Source: Lachnospiraceae bacterium JLR.KK002
Lineage (GTDB): Bacteria > Bacillota > Clostridia > Lachnospirales > Lachnospiraceae
Direction: 5' to 3'
NCBI GenBank assembly: GCA_036941025.1
Contig: JAYMNP010000001.1
Coordinates: forward strand, 372,001 to 436,000
DNA length: 64,000 nt
In this document: positions 26,859 through 35,630 of the stretch, one piece after another
Layout of the letters: each line of letters starts with the position of its first letter
Numbering within the stretch: the stretch's first letter is position 1
Position numbers and translations under genes: made by a program
The notes under the pieces: model-generated
Told to the model about the DNA's origin: nothing
Databases searched by the model: none
What the model saw: only the letters and a program-made list of their open reading frames with translations

Positions 26859-27131
26859 TTATCCTCTGCATCTATAAATATCTGTATTTCGTTGTTGAGA
26901 TAAAACAAACCCATCGGTGTCCGATGGGTTGCATGTTTCAAGCAGATTATCTATTGCCAGTGCATTTAGTACATGGTCTGTCCATGCTGTGTTTTTTAAT
27001 CCTTTCTCTGCTTTGTTACAGTCAATCCGTAGAATGTAACATAGGTTTTTCTTTCCCTTAAAGTTTCCCTCATTAGGGTTCATAACAGCAAGAGGGAGAA
27101 AATAACATAAGGGAATGCTCACCTTGCACAA
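26859..27131 (-). CDS. hypothetical protein, doubtful
   Basis: A 90-codon frame starting with TTG (or GTG 27122) without a convincing ribosome site. The product has a hydrophobic start and a polar rest and matches nothing I recognise. It fills most of the 500-base space between the hybrid kinase and the next gene and may be a remnant. Confidence 0.25.
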   Translation of the reverse strand: MCKVSIPLCYFLPLAVMNPNEGNFKGKKNLCYILRIDCNKAEKGLKNTAWTDHVLNALAIDNLLETCNPSDTDGFVLSQQRNTDIYRCRG

Positions 27132-27245
27132 ATTTAATGTTTTCAGTAGTTAGAGCAGTTCATGAAAACAAAATATAAGAGTTATTAAATCCCTTAGATT
27201 TTGTGAAAATCCAATCGGAATTTATTATTGTCGGAGGTAAATATA

Positions 27246-28097
27246 ATGAATGAATTGCAAACCTCTTTAACTCATTATCAGGTAAAAAAAGAAAACGGGG
27301 CTATTACAGTCCTTGCCAATAAACCTATTTGTGTTTGTGATCATTTTTGGGACTGCATGAATGAGGAATGGGTTTTTGCTGTTAAGTGTGACGATGGTCA
27401 AAGCCGTTATCACATCGACTATTTATTTTTGGATAATAATTTTGAGCTACTTAATGCACTTACTGAAGATAAAGGTGTAAATCCCCAGTTTTTGACAGCA
27501 CAGGATAATACGGCTTGGGTGAGCCTTAGTTCAACCAGCACAGAGCGTGAGGGCGAAATTGTTCTTCCATTGCAAAATCGTTTTCGCATTACTAAAGAGA
27601 TAGTACGCAAAGATCTTGGAATGGATGCGATATTCTGCCTAAATAATCAATGTTGCTCCTATCAAATTGATTTATTCAACCATAAAAAATATGATAAATT
27701 GTTTGTTTATCAGTTTGATAAAAACGGATTATATAAAACAAGAAAACAGTATATTCTTGAAAATATATGGAATGGATATCCGACAGTTACCAGAGATAAA
27801 TGTTTTGTTACTTGCGGAAAATGGAGCAACTCTCTTTGTACGATACATGTTTCGGAAATCGACGAGAACGGTAATATTCTTTCTGATTGGAAAAGTGAAG
27901 CAATTGCAGATATGAACAGTGTCTTTTTACTGTCATATTCAGATACAAAAATGGAATTTATTACTTTCCATGAAAATCATGTGGACTATCTTGTTTACAG
28001 TTTTGAAGGAATTTTATTGTCACGAAAAATAATATATCAAGTTGAAACTAATATTAATATAAATTTTTATTCCAACTTTATTCCCAACGTGTTATAA
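27246..28097 (+). CDS. hypothetical protein, possibly beta-propeller-like
   Basis: A 283-residue protein of unknown function, cytoplasmic (no signal or membrane segment). It is rich in aromatic residues and short strands with repeated units such as FLDNNFELL, VYQFDKNGLYK and VSEIDENGNILSDW, a pattern seen in propeller-like repeats. ATG 27246 is preceded by CGGAGGTAA. Its base composition (AT-rich) differs clearly from the flanking chromosome, suggesting transfer. The C-terminus runs into the promoter/operator of the next gene. No function is proposed. Confidence 0.65.
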   Translation: MNELQTSLTHYQVKKENGAITVLANKPICVCDHFWDCMNEEWVFAVKCDDGQSRYHIDYLFLDNNFELLNALTEDKGVNPQFLTAQDNTAWVSLSSTSTEREGEIVLPLQNRFRITKEIVRKDLGMDAIFCLNNQCCSYQIDLFNHKKYDKLFVYQFDKNGLYKTRKQYILENIWNGYPTVTRDKCFVTCGKWSNSLCTIHVSEIDENGNILSDWKSEAIADMNSVFLLSYSDTKMEFITFHENHVDYLVYSFEGILLSRKIIYQVETNININFYSNFIPNVL

Positions 28098-28129
28098 TTA
28101 AAAAAATAGGAAATAAAGTTGGGAATAAA
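28070..28129 (+). promoter_or_regulatory. promoter with palindromic operator before the Schlafen-type gene
   Basis: TTCCAA (28070-28075), 17 bp, TATAAT (28093-28098). A perfect 12-bp inverted repeat TTTATTCCCAAC / GTTGGGAATAAA (28077-28088 and 28118-28129) places one arm between -35 and -10 and the other at the start of the transcript. This is a typical autorepression layout; the gene product had a C-terminal winged helix that could bind it. Confidence 0.6.
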
Positions 28130-28626
28130 TTCGTATCGAGGAGATTGTCAATGGATATAAAACAGATTGTATTAGATTTATGCGCCATGAATGATGAAAA
28201 GGAATGGTTTGAATTTAAAGAGAATTGGTTTCAACCGGAAACATTAGGAGAGTATGTTTCCGCGTTATCAAACGCTGCAGCGTTCCACTATAAAAAATAT
28301 GCTTATTTTATATAGGGAGTTAAAGATGAGGATCATGAAATAGTTGGAACGACATTCAATCAATATTGCGACTACAATAAAGAACCATATCAGAATTATC
28401 TGGCGAGAAATCTTTCTCTGAGCCTGAATTTTTCTTTTGAGGAAATTGAAATTCAGCAAAAGAAAGTTGTCGTACTGGTCATACCTGCGGCGTTTGAGAT
28501 ACCTACTGCATTTAAGGAAGAGCGGTATATAAGAATTGGATCATCGAAATGCAATATCAGGGACTATCCTAAGAGGGAGATTGAACTTTTTAAGATACTT
28601 GATGGGAGAACACCAGTTTACAACTT

Positions 28627-29865
28627 TTACAAATAATAGCCCTTTTGCCAGACAAGGTATTTCAAGGTTTTCATAAGGGCAGATGATTTTATTATACTTT
28701 CGCTCTTTTCTACGAAAGTGGCAAAAAATACCTCCTGCCGGATCCTTTCGCTGAGTGCAAACCTGAAATCCTGTACGCTTTCCTTACGGTATTTTGAAAA
28801 TGTTTCATCCTGGTATGGCAGCAGCTTCATCGCGCAGTAAGCTATGTTGATCAGATTGACCAGCATTTCAATCCCTCTCCGGCTACGCACCATATAGCTG
28901 CATAGCGACCAGAAGGTTTTCTGCTCGTAATAGCCGATTTCAATATTCCATCTGAATGAATATAGGAACAAGGGGATGTAGTTCATCCATGCACTTCCCG
29001 TCTGGTTCAGAGGAACCTTTTCCTGCCATGCACAAAAAATCTGCAGCTGTGTTGGGAAGGCCGTACTGAAGAACAGGCGTCTGGAACCGCCTTCCTTCTC
29101 TGTGGCTGTCACATAGGCAAGGACTTCCCTTGTGCCGAAAATATTTGTAAGGACACGGCGTGTTCCAATATAGTAGCCGCCTATTTTTTCGTCCGAAAGT
29201 GTAAAATCCCTATCCGCTGAAAGGCGTTTCCCGTGTTTTGCAGGCCGCCCCCTTTTTCCGGTCGGCTGCGGGGCAAGGTCATAAAGGACAGAGTCGTACC
29301 TTGCATTTCCGACCAGGTCAAGGTTCGGGTATTCATCCACGACAGAAACCAGGGAGCTTTTAGTGTACCAGCTGTCGCACAGGATGATTACATTTTTCTT
29401 TTCCGATAACTCAGGCATGACCTGCCGTACCATGGAAGCGGCAAGTTCCAGTTTGGACTCTTTTTTCTGCCACATGCGGTAGGAAAGCGGCAGCGCCTGG
29501 TAAACAATCCTGTCCTTATCCCACACCGGCACGCAGAGCATGACGCTCACAAAGCAGTGCCCGTTCAGGTAGCCGCTGCCGTTATGCGCGGAATGGTCAA
29601 AGAGTTTTGAGACATCCTCAAATTTCTTTCCATATTTGGGGACAATAGTGTCGTCAATACATAGAAAGACAGGCTGTGTCCTAAGGTTTTCCGGGATCAG
29701 CTTCAAAGCCATGGATGCTGTTGCATTGATAAACCTGGAATAGTCCACTTTGGCATAGGAGCAGGCATAGTAAAAGGCATTCAGGGATTTATCTGTAAGC
29801 TTCGACAGGAAATGCCTGTAAAGGAAACGGATGGAATCCGCTGACTCCAGTGTCAGTATGGACAA
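28627..29865 (-). CDS. IS4-family DDE transposase
   Basis: A 412-residue transposase with the catalytic acids in CIDD (D71/D72), LCDSWY (D164) and E309. The family signature Y-2-R-3-E-6-K is exact (Y302, R305, E309, K316). The frame is intact and nearly fills the element, so it may still be active. Its leader (29866-30046) contains long interleaved palindromes that may limit expression. Confidence 0.92.
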   Translation of the reverse strand: MSILTLESADSIRFLYRHFLSKLTDKSLNAFYYACSYAKVDYSRFINATASMALKLIPENLRTQPVFLCIDDTIVPKYGKKFEDVSKLFDHSAHNGSGYLNGHCFVSVMLCVPVWDKDRIVYQALPLSYRMWQKKESKLELAASMVRQVMPELSEKKNVIILCDSWYTKSSLVSVVDEYPNLDLVGNARYDSVLYDLAPQPTGKRGRPAKHGKRLSADRDFTLSDEKIGGYYIGTRRVLTNIFGTREVLAYVTATEKEGGSRRLFFSTAFPTQLQIFCAWQEKVPLNQTGSAWMNYIPLFLYSFRWNIEIGYYEQKTFWSLCSYMVRSRRGIEMLVNLINIAYCAMKLLPYQDETFSKYRKESVQDFRFALSERIRQEVFFATFVEKSESIIKSSALMKTLKYLVWQKGYYL

Positions 29866-29960
29866 AAGAAGCAGGATTAATGTCTCAGCCGTAGGAATGG
29901 AACAAGTCTCAAAATAAATGTAAAAATAATGATAAAGTCTACCAATTATAGTTTTTTCGT

Positions 29961-30046
29961 TGTATAATAAGTTTGTCGTACAGGATCACTTTCTTTCGTA
30001 TTTTTTTGTTTGCAAACTTATTATACATCAGAAAGTCCTGTATGAC
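29961..30046. promoter_or_regulatory. interleaved palindromes and opposed promoters in the IS leader
   Basis: Arm A TGTATAATAAGTTTG (29961-29975) pairs perfectly with 30013-30027. Arm B (29975-29994) pairs with 30030-30046 over 17 bp around a 3-base bulge. The order A-B-A'-B' means the two helices exclude one another or form a pseudoknot. Each A arm holds a TATAAT, one facing the transposase and one facing outward through the right end. Confidence 0.6.
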
Positions 30047-30900
30047 ATTTTTTATGGAAAAGTTGTAAAGTGGTGATGGGAGAACAGAAACCATAGAAAC
30101 AATTCCGGCAAAATATCAGGAACTTACTTTCTAAAAATTGTTTGGATATTATGGATCAAAAGGAATCGTTTTAAATGATAAAACCTTTATAAAAAATTTA
30201 GGTCTGCGCAATGAAGAAGGACAATTTAATTTATTGGCGCAGCTGCTTTCGGATGATTCTCATTTTCCTCTCAGAGTATCTATATATCATACAGGCAGAT
30301 GAAACAGACAGGGTTGTGGAAAGGAAAGAGGTGCCGCTGTTTGATAACAAGGCATTTCGGGAAGCAATCATCAATGCTGTCCTGCATAACAAATGGACAG
30401 AGGGAAACGAACCGATGATTTCCGTTTTTTCTGACAGGATAGAAATCTTATCAAGAGGCTCTCTACCACCCGCACAGACAATGGAAGGCTTTTATTTGGG
30501 GGAGTCTGTGCCTGTGAATGAAAAGCTGTCGGAGATATTTCTGCAATTGCATATAAGTGAGAAATCAGGACGGGGAGTCCCTGAAATAACGGAAATTTAT
30601 GGTAAAGAGGCGTTTGCATTTAGAGAAAATTCAATTGTTGTAACAATACCATTGAAAAAAATTAAAAAAGCCTCGAATAAGGTTGGAAATAAAAAAACTT
30701 TAAATGTAAGAAGAAGGAAAATTCTGACAGAAATGAGGGACAATCCCAACATAACGGCTGAAGAACTTCGTAAAATCTTAGGAGTTAGCAAAACAGCTGT
30801 AGATAACAATATTTCATTTCTGCGTGAAAATGGCTATATTGAGAGAGTAGGATCAAAAAAAGCAGGATATTGGAATGTATTATAGACGCCATTATATGAA

Positions 30901-31570
30901 ATGCCTGTGAATTGTGGGAGCAATGTTGCATTAAAATCCGGAAATATCAATGAGATTTATAGAGGAATTGTCATACAAAGTGGAACGGTAGATTTGGTTG
31001 TAACATTACCACCGTACCCTAATGCGTTTGACTGTCATTTCTGTCTGAAGTCTGCCCAGAAGTTCATCAAGTGAATTATAGTGGAGATAAAAAGTATGTC
31101 TGTGTCTGGTATTGCTGGTGCCGTTTTTGTGGCTGGCACCGGCTTTTATAAAGGCATTTACAAGTGATGTGCAGATTATTGAAGTGGGAGTTGCGTTTTT
31201 GCGGGCATATGCGTGGGTGGTGCCTTTTATGGCGATACAGATGTCCATGATGTGTACTTTTCAGGCTACAGGGGACGCCCTGCGTGCCATGATGGTAAAC
31301 CTCGGACGCCAGTGCCTCTTTAATATTCTGTTTCTGTATCTGTTTAACCGGCTGTGGGGACTCGAGTATTTTATTATTGTCAATCTGGAAAATGGATTTC
31401 TGGCATTGCCATGCAACAGCATAGAGCGGTATTGCGATGTGCCGCCTCAGTGCCTGAATCCGTTGCCATATCTTATACGAACCGGGAGTACGCAGTATAT
31501 TCAGCAAATTGCCAGTATAGGCGGCGTGCTGGTTCCCCTGCTGGATTTGGAGAGTTTGAAATTGTGATAA
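30901..31570 (+). pseudogene. remnants, including the C-terminal part of a MATE efflux transporter
   Basis: Codons from about 31112 to 31374 read as the end of a MATE-family drug/sodium antiporter (APAFIKAFTSD, YAWVVPFMAIQMSMM, FQATGDALRAM, NILFLYLFNRLWGLEYFI). The front of the gene is missing. After EYFI the frame runs into unrelated sequence (to 31567). A 57-codon frame before it (30901-31074), without ribosome site, is not recognised. Nothing here looks functional. Confidence 0.7.
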
Positions 31571-31730
31571 TACTTCAGGCGAATTGCTATAAAATGGCAG
31601 TCGTCTGAAGAAAGAAAAATATAAGTGGAATATAGGAACTGTGTATGGTAAAACAGGAAATGAAATTTGAATGATGTCAGTATGCTGCATCCGTTATAGA
31701 GATTACTTTAGTAATGAAAGGGTTGAAAGT

Positions 31731-32307
31731 ATGAAAGGTATATGGAAGGCAATGACTTATTTTGTTTTGTATTCCGGATTAACAATAATTTTACAAATGC
31801 TGTTATCAATAGTATTTATGGCAGCAGGTTCGGCGAATGGTCTCAATGATGATATCCAAATCAGTTGATTTTTATAATGAAATAACCCCACTGTCCGGTA
31901 CCGTAATGATGGTAGCTAATTTATTAGTAATAGCTCCTGTTGCAGAGGAGATTGCATTTAGAGGAATTGTATATACAAGAGTTGAAAAGACCACAAATGC
32001 AGTAACAGCTATTATAGTGAGTTCTGTTTTGTTTGGCCTGATGCATTTTGTGGCAGGCGGATTTTTGCTGGTAACGGGTGCGGCATTGATGGCATTGGTT
32101 TTCGGGTATATATTTTATAAATTTAAGTCATTATGGGTATGTATTATAGCTCATGCCGTTGCGAATTTGCCAGACTTTATTCTTTATAATAAGCCAGATA
32201 TTTCGGGCGGTATATTCTGGGGGTTAGTAATATTTTTTGCATGTGTGTTTATTGCAGGCGTGTGTGTGATTCATAAAACAAATCGTTCCGTATCTTTTAT
32301 CATATGA
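31731..32307 (+). pseudogene. CPBP-family intramembrane protease gene with frameshift and deletion
   Basis: The first 45 codons give an N-terminal membrane helix and stop at 31868. A second frame from about 31837 carries the CPBP core: VAEEIAFRG (glutamates and arginine of motif 1), FGLMHF (motif 2) and HAVANLP (motif 3). Intact relatives are about 250-280 residues; here the two parts total about 190, so the middle is partly deleted besides the shift. ATG 31731 has an AAAGGG site. The second frame alone (156 codons) contains the active-site motifs, so residual function cannot be excluded. Confidence 0.7.
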
Positions 32308-32366
32308 TAACCACAGAAGTTTGCATACGGACGAAAGATAAAATTGCGATTCGGAGAGGTGATGAC

Positions 32367-32954
32367 ATGGAAGAACGGTTAAAAAAGCAGATAGCATTTG
32401 TTCTGGAAATAGACAAGGTAAAAAATATATTCAGACAGACTCATTTATCTTCACACGGAAGAAATGAAAATGATGCTGAACATTCATGGCATCTGGCAGT
32501 GATGGCATATCTGCTGAAAGAATATGCCAATGAAGAGGTGGATATTGCAAAGGTAATGTTAATGTGCCTGATTCACGATATTGTTGAAATTGACGCAGGA
32601 GATACCTATGCATATGATACGGAAGGGCTGAAAACACAGAAAGCCAGAGAAGACGCCGCCAAAGAGCGGATATTTTCCATGCTGCCCGAAGAACAGAAGG
32701 AAGAATTCACAGCATTATTTGATGAATTCGAGACATATGAAACTGCGGAATCGAAGTTTGCCCATGCCATGGACAATCTCCAGCCGCTGTTACTGAATAA
32801 CAGCAACAACGGCAGTGACTGGCGGGAGCACAATGTTACTGCTGAGCAGGTGTACCAAAGACAGCGTAAGACCAGAGCGGGTTCGGATAAACTGTTTGAA
32901 GTGACAGACAGAATCATCCGGGATAATATCCGGAAGGGAAATCTGAGAGAATAA
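32367..32954 (+). CDS. HD-domain hydrolase (YfbR/HDDC2-like, probable 5'-deoxynucleotidase)
   Basis: A 195-residue metal-dependent phosphohydrolase with the HD signature residues in ENDAEHSWH (near residue 33) and LIHDIVEIDAGD (near 73), followed by the family's ETAESKFAHAMDNLQPL. Relatives cut dNMPs or similar small phosphates. ATG 32367 has GAGAGGTGA upstream; earlier in-frame starts are without a site. It stands alone among remnants and appears intact. Confidence 0.85.
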   Translation: MEERLKKQIAFVLEIDKVKNIFRQTHLSSHGRNENDAEHSWHLAVMAYLLKEYANEEVDIAKVMLMCLIHDIVEIDAGDTYAYDTEGLKTQKAREDAAKERIFSMLPEEQKEEFTALFDEFETYETAESKFAHAMDNLQPLLLNNSNNGSDWREHNVTAEQVYQRQRKTRAGSDKLFEVTDRIIRDNIRKGNLRE

Positions 32955-32959
32955 AGAAG

Positions 32960-33319
32960 CTATTTTACTGGCATATAAGTATCAAGATATTCCGGTATTT
33001 TCCGCATATATGCGCCATATATCTGATTGTCATTTTGCAGGCCGTGGCCCGAATGCTCACATAAGTAATAATCATGGGGCACCTTGTTGTCCTCAAGGGC
33101 CTTCAGAAGTCTCCGGGAGCCTTCGTATGGCTGGATTTTATCATATTTCCCATATGCCAGGAGCGTGGGAACACTGTCTTCGTTTATCCAGAGCAGAGGG
33201 GAAATGTCCCGGATTTCTTCTTCGTATTCAGGAGTGCCGAATTCTGCTTTGAGTTCTTTGCCAGCCATTGCTCCGAACATTTCCCGCGCGGCAGCGTCGC
33301 TTTCCTCGCTTCTTATCAT
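32960..33319 (-). pseudogene. C-terminal fragment of an alpha/beta hydrolase
   Basis: 119 codons hold only the last third of a BD-FAE/lipase-like hydrolase: the catalytic acid segment VPTLLAYGKYDKIQPY and the catalytic histidine segment CEHSGHGLQND. The nucleophile elbow (GxSxG) and oxyanion region are absent. A ribosome-like GAGAGG lies before ATG 33319, so a short peptide may be made, but it cannot be an active hydrolase. Confidence 0.7.
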
Positions 33320-33394
33320 GTTATCATTCCTCTCTGATTTCTTGACTTTTGAAATCCTGTATGTTACGATTTCGGTGAGATATCTGTATCGCCA

Positions 33395-33406
33395 ATACAA
33401 TTGTAT
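33395..33406. promoter_or_regulatory. candidate TetR operator
   Basis: Perfect 12-bp palindrome ATACAATTGTAT, 35 bases before the TetR gene, within a longer dyad (GTATCGCCAATACAATTGTATC). Likely autoregulatory site. Confidence 0.45.
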
Positions 33407-33440
33407 CATCCATATTTGAAATGTCAACAGGAGGAAAAAA

Positions 33441-33974
33441 ATGAGACAAAACGGGGAAACTGTATCACCCATGAGCAATGAAGGAAGAAATACTTATGTG
33501 ACAGAGCATATCACGAAATCTCTCCTGGCACTGCTGAAGGATAAGGCAATTGAGGATATTTCCATCAGTGAACTGTGCGGCAGTGCAGGCGTTGGCCGGG
33601 CTTCTTTTTACCGCAATTTTAACAGTAAGGAAGATATTCTCAGGGGATATATCAATCAGCTGTTTTACGGATGGAAAAATGACTGGGAGCAGAATAACAA
33701 CATGCCTCTCAGCGCGGTGATTGGTATGATATTCGAACATTTTGAGCAGCACAGAGATTTTTATCAACTGCTGAATGAACGTCATCTTATTTATTTACTG
33801 AAGGACGTTATTCTGGACATTATGGGATTAAGGCCGGATTTGCCCGGCGGAGAGGCTTATGCGAAAGCATTTGTGGCATATAGCCTGTATGGCTGGACAG
33901 AAGTATGGTTTCAGAGAGGAATGCAGGAATCTTCGGAAGAAATGAAACAATTGTTTCAAAGTCAGGGACTGTAA
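33441..33974 (+). CDS. TetR/AcrR-family regulator
   Basis: A 177-residue regulator with the N-terminal helix-turn-helix (ISISELCGSAGVGRASFYRNFNSKEDIL, about 40-67) and a short ligand/dimer domain of the TetR_C type. Start ATG 33441 is preceded by AGGAGG. The following VOC gene is 40 bases away with its own AGGAGG, so the two probably form an operon controlled by this protein. Confidence 0.85.
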   Translation: MRQNGETVSPMSNEGRNTYVTEHITKSLLALLKDKAIEDISISELCGSAGVGRASFYRNFNSKEDILRGYINQLFYGWKNDWEQNNNMPLSAVIGMIFEHFEQHRDFYQLLNERHLIYLLKDVILDIMGLRPDLPGGEAYAKAFVAYSLYGWTEVWFQRGMQESSEEMKQLFQSQGL

Positions 33975-34014
33975 AACAGTTGTTTTACAACCGCAGTTCA
34001 GGAGGAAAAAATCA

Positions 34015-34377
34015 ATGAAATTAAAAAATATTCTGATTGTCGTAAAAGATATTGAAAAATCAAGACAGTTTTATCATGAACTGTTCGGACTCGATATGAT
34101 ACTTGACAACGAGGGTAATATGATTCTGACGGAAGGCCTTGTGCTCCAGGATGAAAAAATCTGGAAGGAATTTCTGGGAAAAGATATTATTGCAGAAAAT
34201 AATTCCTGTGAACTGTATTTTGAGGAACCGGATATAGAAGGGTTTCTGGAAAAACTGGAACGACTGTATCCTTCCGTCCGGTATGTGAACAGGCTTATGA
34301 CCCACAGATGGGGGCAGAAGGTCATACGCTTTTATGATCTGGACGGCAATCTGATTGAAGTAGGAACACCGATATAG
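34015..34377 (+). CDS. VOC-family (glyoxalase/bleomycin-resistance-like) protein
   Basis: A 120-residue protein of two beta-alpha-beta-beta-beta units (KNILIVVKDIEKSRQFYHELFGLD; FYDLDGNLIEVGTPI). Members isomerise, cut or sequester small molecules; substrate unknown. Cotranscribed with the TetR gene, which suggests a stress- or drug-inducible role. Confidence 0.85.
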   Translation: MKLKNILIVVKDIEKSRQFYHELFGLDMILDNEGNMILTEGLVLQDEKIWKEFLGKDIIAENNSCELYFEEPDIEGFLEKLERLYPSVRYVNRLMTHRWGQKVIRFYDLDGNLIEVGTPI

Positions 34378-34456
34378 TAAAAAAGCTGTTCATATGTCTT
34401 CCGGATTCCGATATATAAAATGATAAAACCGGTATAACCCGGAGACAGGAGGCGAA

Positions 34457-34861
34457 ATGTACATGAAAGTAACAGGTTATACAGCAGGTCAGATGTTTTT
34501 ACCGGATATTTATAACAGAGGGAACCAGAAGAACAGGGATATTACAGAAAGCAGGAAAAAATTTTCTCTGGAAAAACCGGAAGAACAGCGGGAAAGGGAG
34601 AAAAAATCCATATCAGAGGAGAATATAACTTCCGAAACGGACACGGATATTATTGTGAAACCGGACGGCTCCAGGGTATTGGTGGTGACTGTGCACACAG
34701 GGGGAATGGAGACAACCATGAGCCTTGAAATTTCAAAGCCCACAGATTTGCCCAATGAGAGCCGGGAGGAAGCTGAGCGTTCCGGACAGGATACGGGGAG
34801 TTTTTCGGCCTCCGTTTCTGATGACAAAGGCTCAGAAACGGAGGGGCAGACAGATATGTGA
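34457..34861 (+). CDS. hypothetical protein
   Basis: A 134-residue hydrophilic protein without signal or membrane helix. It has a disordered, charged N-terminal half and one ordered segment (DIIVKPDGSRVLVVTVHTGGMETTMSLEIS) that looks like a pair of beta hairpins. ATG 34457 follows AGGAGGCGAA, a strong site. A perfect 13-bp hairpin (34809-34821 with 34832-34844) sits in its last codons. Function unknown. Confidence 0.6.
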   Translation: MYMKVTGYTAGQMFLPDIYNRGNQKNRDITESRKKFSLEKPEEQREREKKSISEENITSETDTDIIVKPDGSRVLVVTVHTGGMETTMSLEISKPTDLPNESREEAERSGQDTGSFSASVSDDKGSETEGQTDM

Positions 34862-35065
34862 AGGAACAGGTTCTTTTCCTGTTTTGCAGGAAAGGCCCTG
34901 TCCCCTGACAGGTGAAAACGGTTTAGCGTCCGCCACATTTTTTCCCACGAAATAAACGCCGGCCAGCATTTCACCTGCGGATAAACCAAGTAAAAGGCCG
35001 GAGAGAAAATCCTTTACCGAAGAACCGCCAAGGGTCTGAGAGAGGGCCAGCAAGGCAATTCCCAT
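34832..35065 (-). CDS. small hydrophobic protein
   Basis: A 77-residue protein with one or two membrane segments (IALLALSQTL; FLSGLLLGLSAGEMLAGVYFVG) and a polar tail. Its ATG overlaps the stop of the flavoprotein gene (TAATG), so it is translationally coupled. The tail overlaps the end of the convergent gene by 30 bases, so the true end is certain but its value there is not. Function unknown. Confidence 0.5.
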   Translation of the reverse strand: MGIALLALSQTLGGSSVKDFLSGLLLGLSAGEMLAGVYFVGKNVADAKPFSPVRGQGLSCKTGKEPVPSHICLPLRF

Positions 35066-35550
35066 TACGAGAAGTGTTCCTTTCCGGTAAAATCCTTTGA
35101 TACAATCTGCCAGATACAGGTTTTTTCCAGTGCCTGCGGCGGAAAATCAAAAGAATTCCCTGACTTTGTAAGACATTGGATGATACGGTTCAGAGCGTGT
35201 TCCTTTTGAGCTGTTTCTGTGAGGAAGACAACGCGGCCGCTTCCCGCAACGCTTTTGTATCTGAAGCTGTAGCTGCAGGGGTTGTCCGGTGTGCCGCAAA
35301 CAAGTTCATTTTTGCAGTCCATCTGGAACCAGATATTGGGGTTCTTCTTTAAGATGTCTGTTTTCCTGCCTTCTTCTGCACTGTGCAGATATAAAACCAG
35401 CTCTGTTCCCCGGCGGTCAAAGCCAAAATTCAGGGCGGCTCCGTATGGCATACCGGATTCGTCCACCATGGAAATATGTATCACATCGCAGGATTCGATT
35501 ACGGCAAAAATATCATTGATGTTTTTGATTTCACGTTCTTTTCTTCTCAA
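35065..35550 (-). CDS. NimA/pyridoxamine 5'-phosphate oxidase-like flavoprotein
   Basis: A 161-residue split-barrel FMN-binding protein (GMPYGAALNFGF, LYLHSAEEGRKTDILKKNP, YKSVAGSGRVVFL). Nim-type members can reduce nitroimidazoles, but most have unknown substrates. TTG 35550 is preferred: the family usually begins MRRKER, and AAAAGG stands 8 bases upstream; an ATG six codons earlier has no site. Confidence 0.85.
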   Translation of the reverse strand: MRRKEREIKNINDIFAVIESCDVIHISMVDESGMPYGAALNFGFDRRGTELVLYLHSAEEGRKTDILKKNPNIWFQMDCKNELVCGTPDNPCSYSFRYKSVAGSGRVVFLTETAQKEHALNRIIQCLTKSGNSFDFPPQALEKTCIWQIVSKDFTGKEHFS

Positions 35551-35630
35551 TTTTATCATCCTTTTCATATTTGTTCAGATTCAGAATAACTTCTGTATAC
35601 CAAATGGGCCTGCCAGGCGCAGGTGGCAAT

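Larger units (their letters stand above)
28611..30075 (-). mobile_element. IS4-family insertion sequence, about 1.46 kb
   Basis: Imperfect terminal inverted repeats CACCAGTTTACAACTTTT and CACCACTTTACAACTTTT. The flanks share the direct repeat TGATGGGAGAACA (28600-28612 and 30074-30086); because it overlaps the repeat ends, the duplication is 9 to 13 bp and the borders are uncertain by two bases. Removing one copy restores the Schlafen-type reading frame (KILDGRTETIETIPA). One transposase gene, on the minus strand. Confidence 0.92.
28151..30885 (+). pseudogene. broken Schlafen/AlbA_2-type ATP-binding regulator gene
   Basis: The N-terminal part (EKEWFEFKENWF, IGSSKCNIRDYP) is the AlbA_2/Schlafen domain. 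The C-terminal part after the insertion has the HATPase-like segment (FREAIINAVLHNKW, GRGVPEI) and a winged helix (AEELRKILGVSKTAVDNNI). Lesions: an in-frame TAG at about 28313-28315 (FI*GVKDED, probably a former Trp), an IS4-family insertion at about 28611-30075, a TAA soon after it (ELTF*KLFG, about 30133) and an internal deletion with frameshift near 30275-30290 (RVSI to IQADETDR). The segment 30211-30885 can still be read as 224 codons but lacks the N-terminal domain. Confidence 0.85.

Noticed and set aside
31375..31567. HsdS (type I restriction specificity) fragment
   Set aside because: The stretch IASIGGVLVPLLDLESLKL loosely resembles an HsdS end, but the similarity is too short to support.
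31076..31690. 204-codon minus-strand frame
   Set aside because: Antisense to the MATE remnant, no ribosome site, composition unlike a protein.
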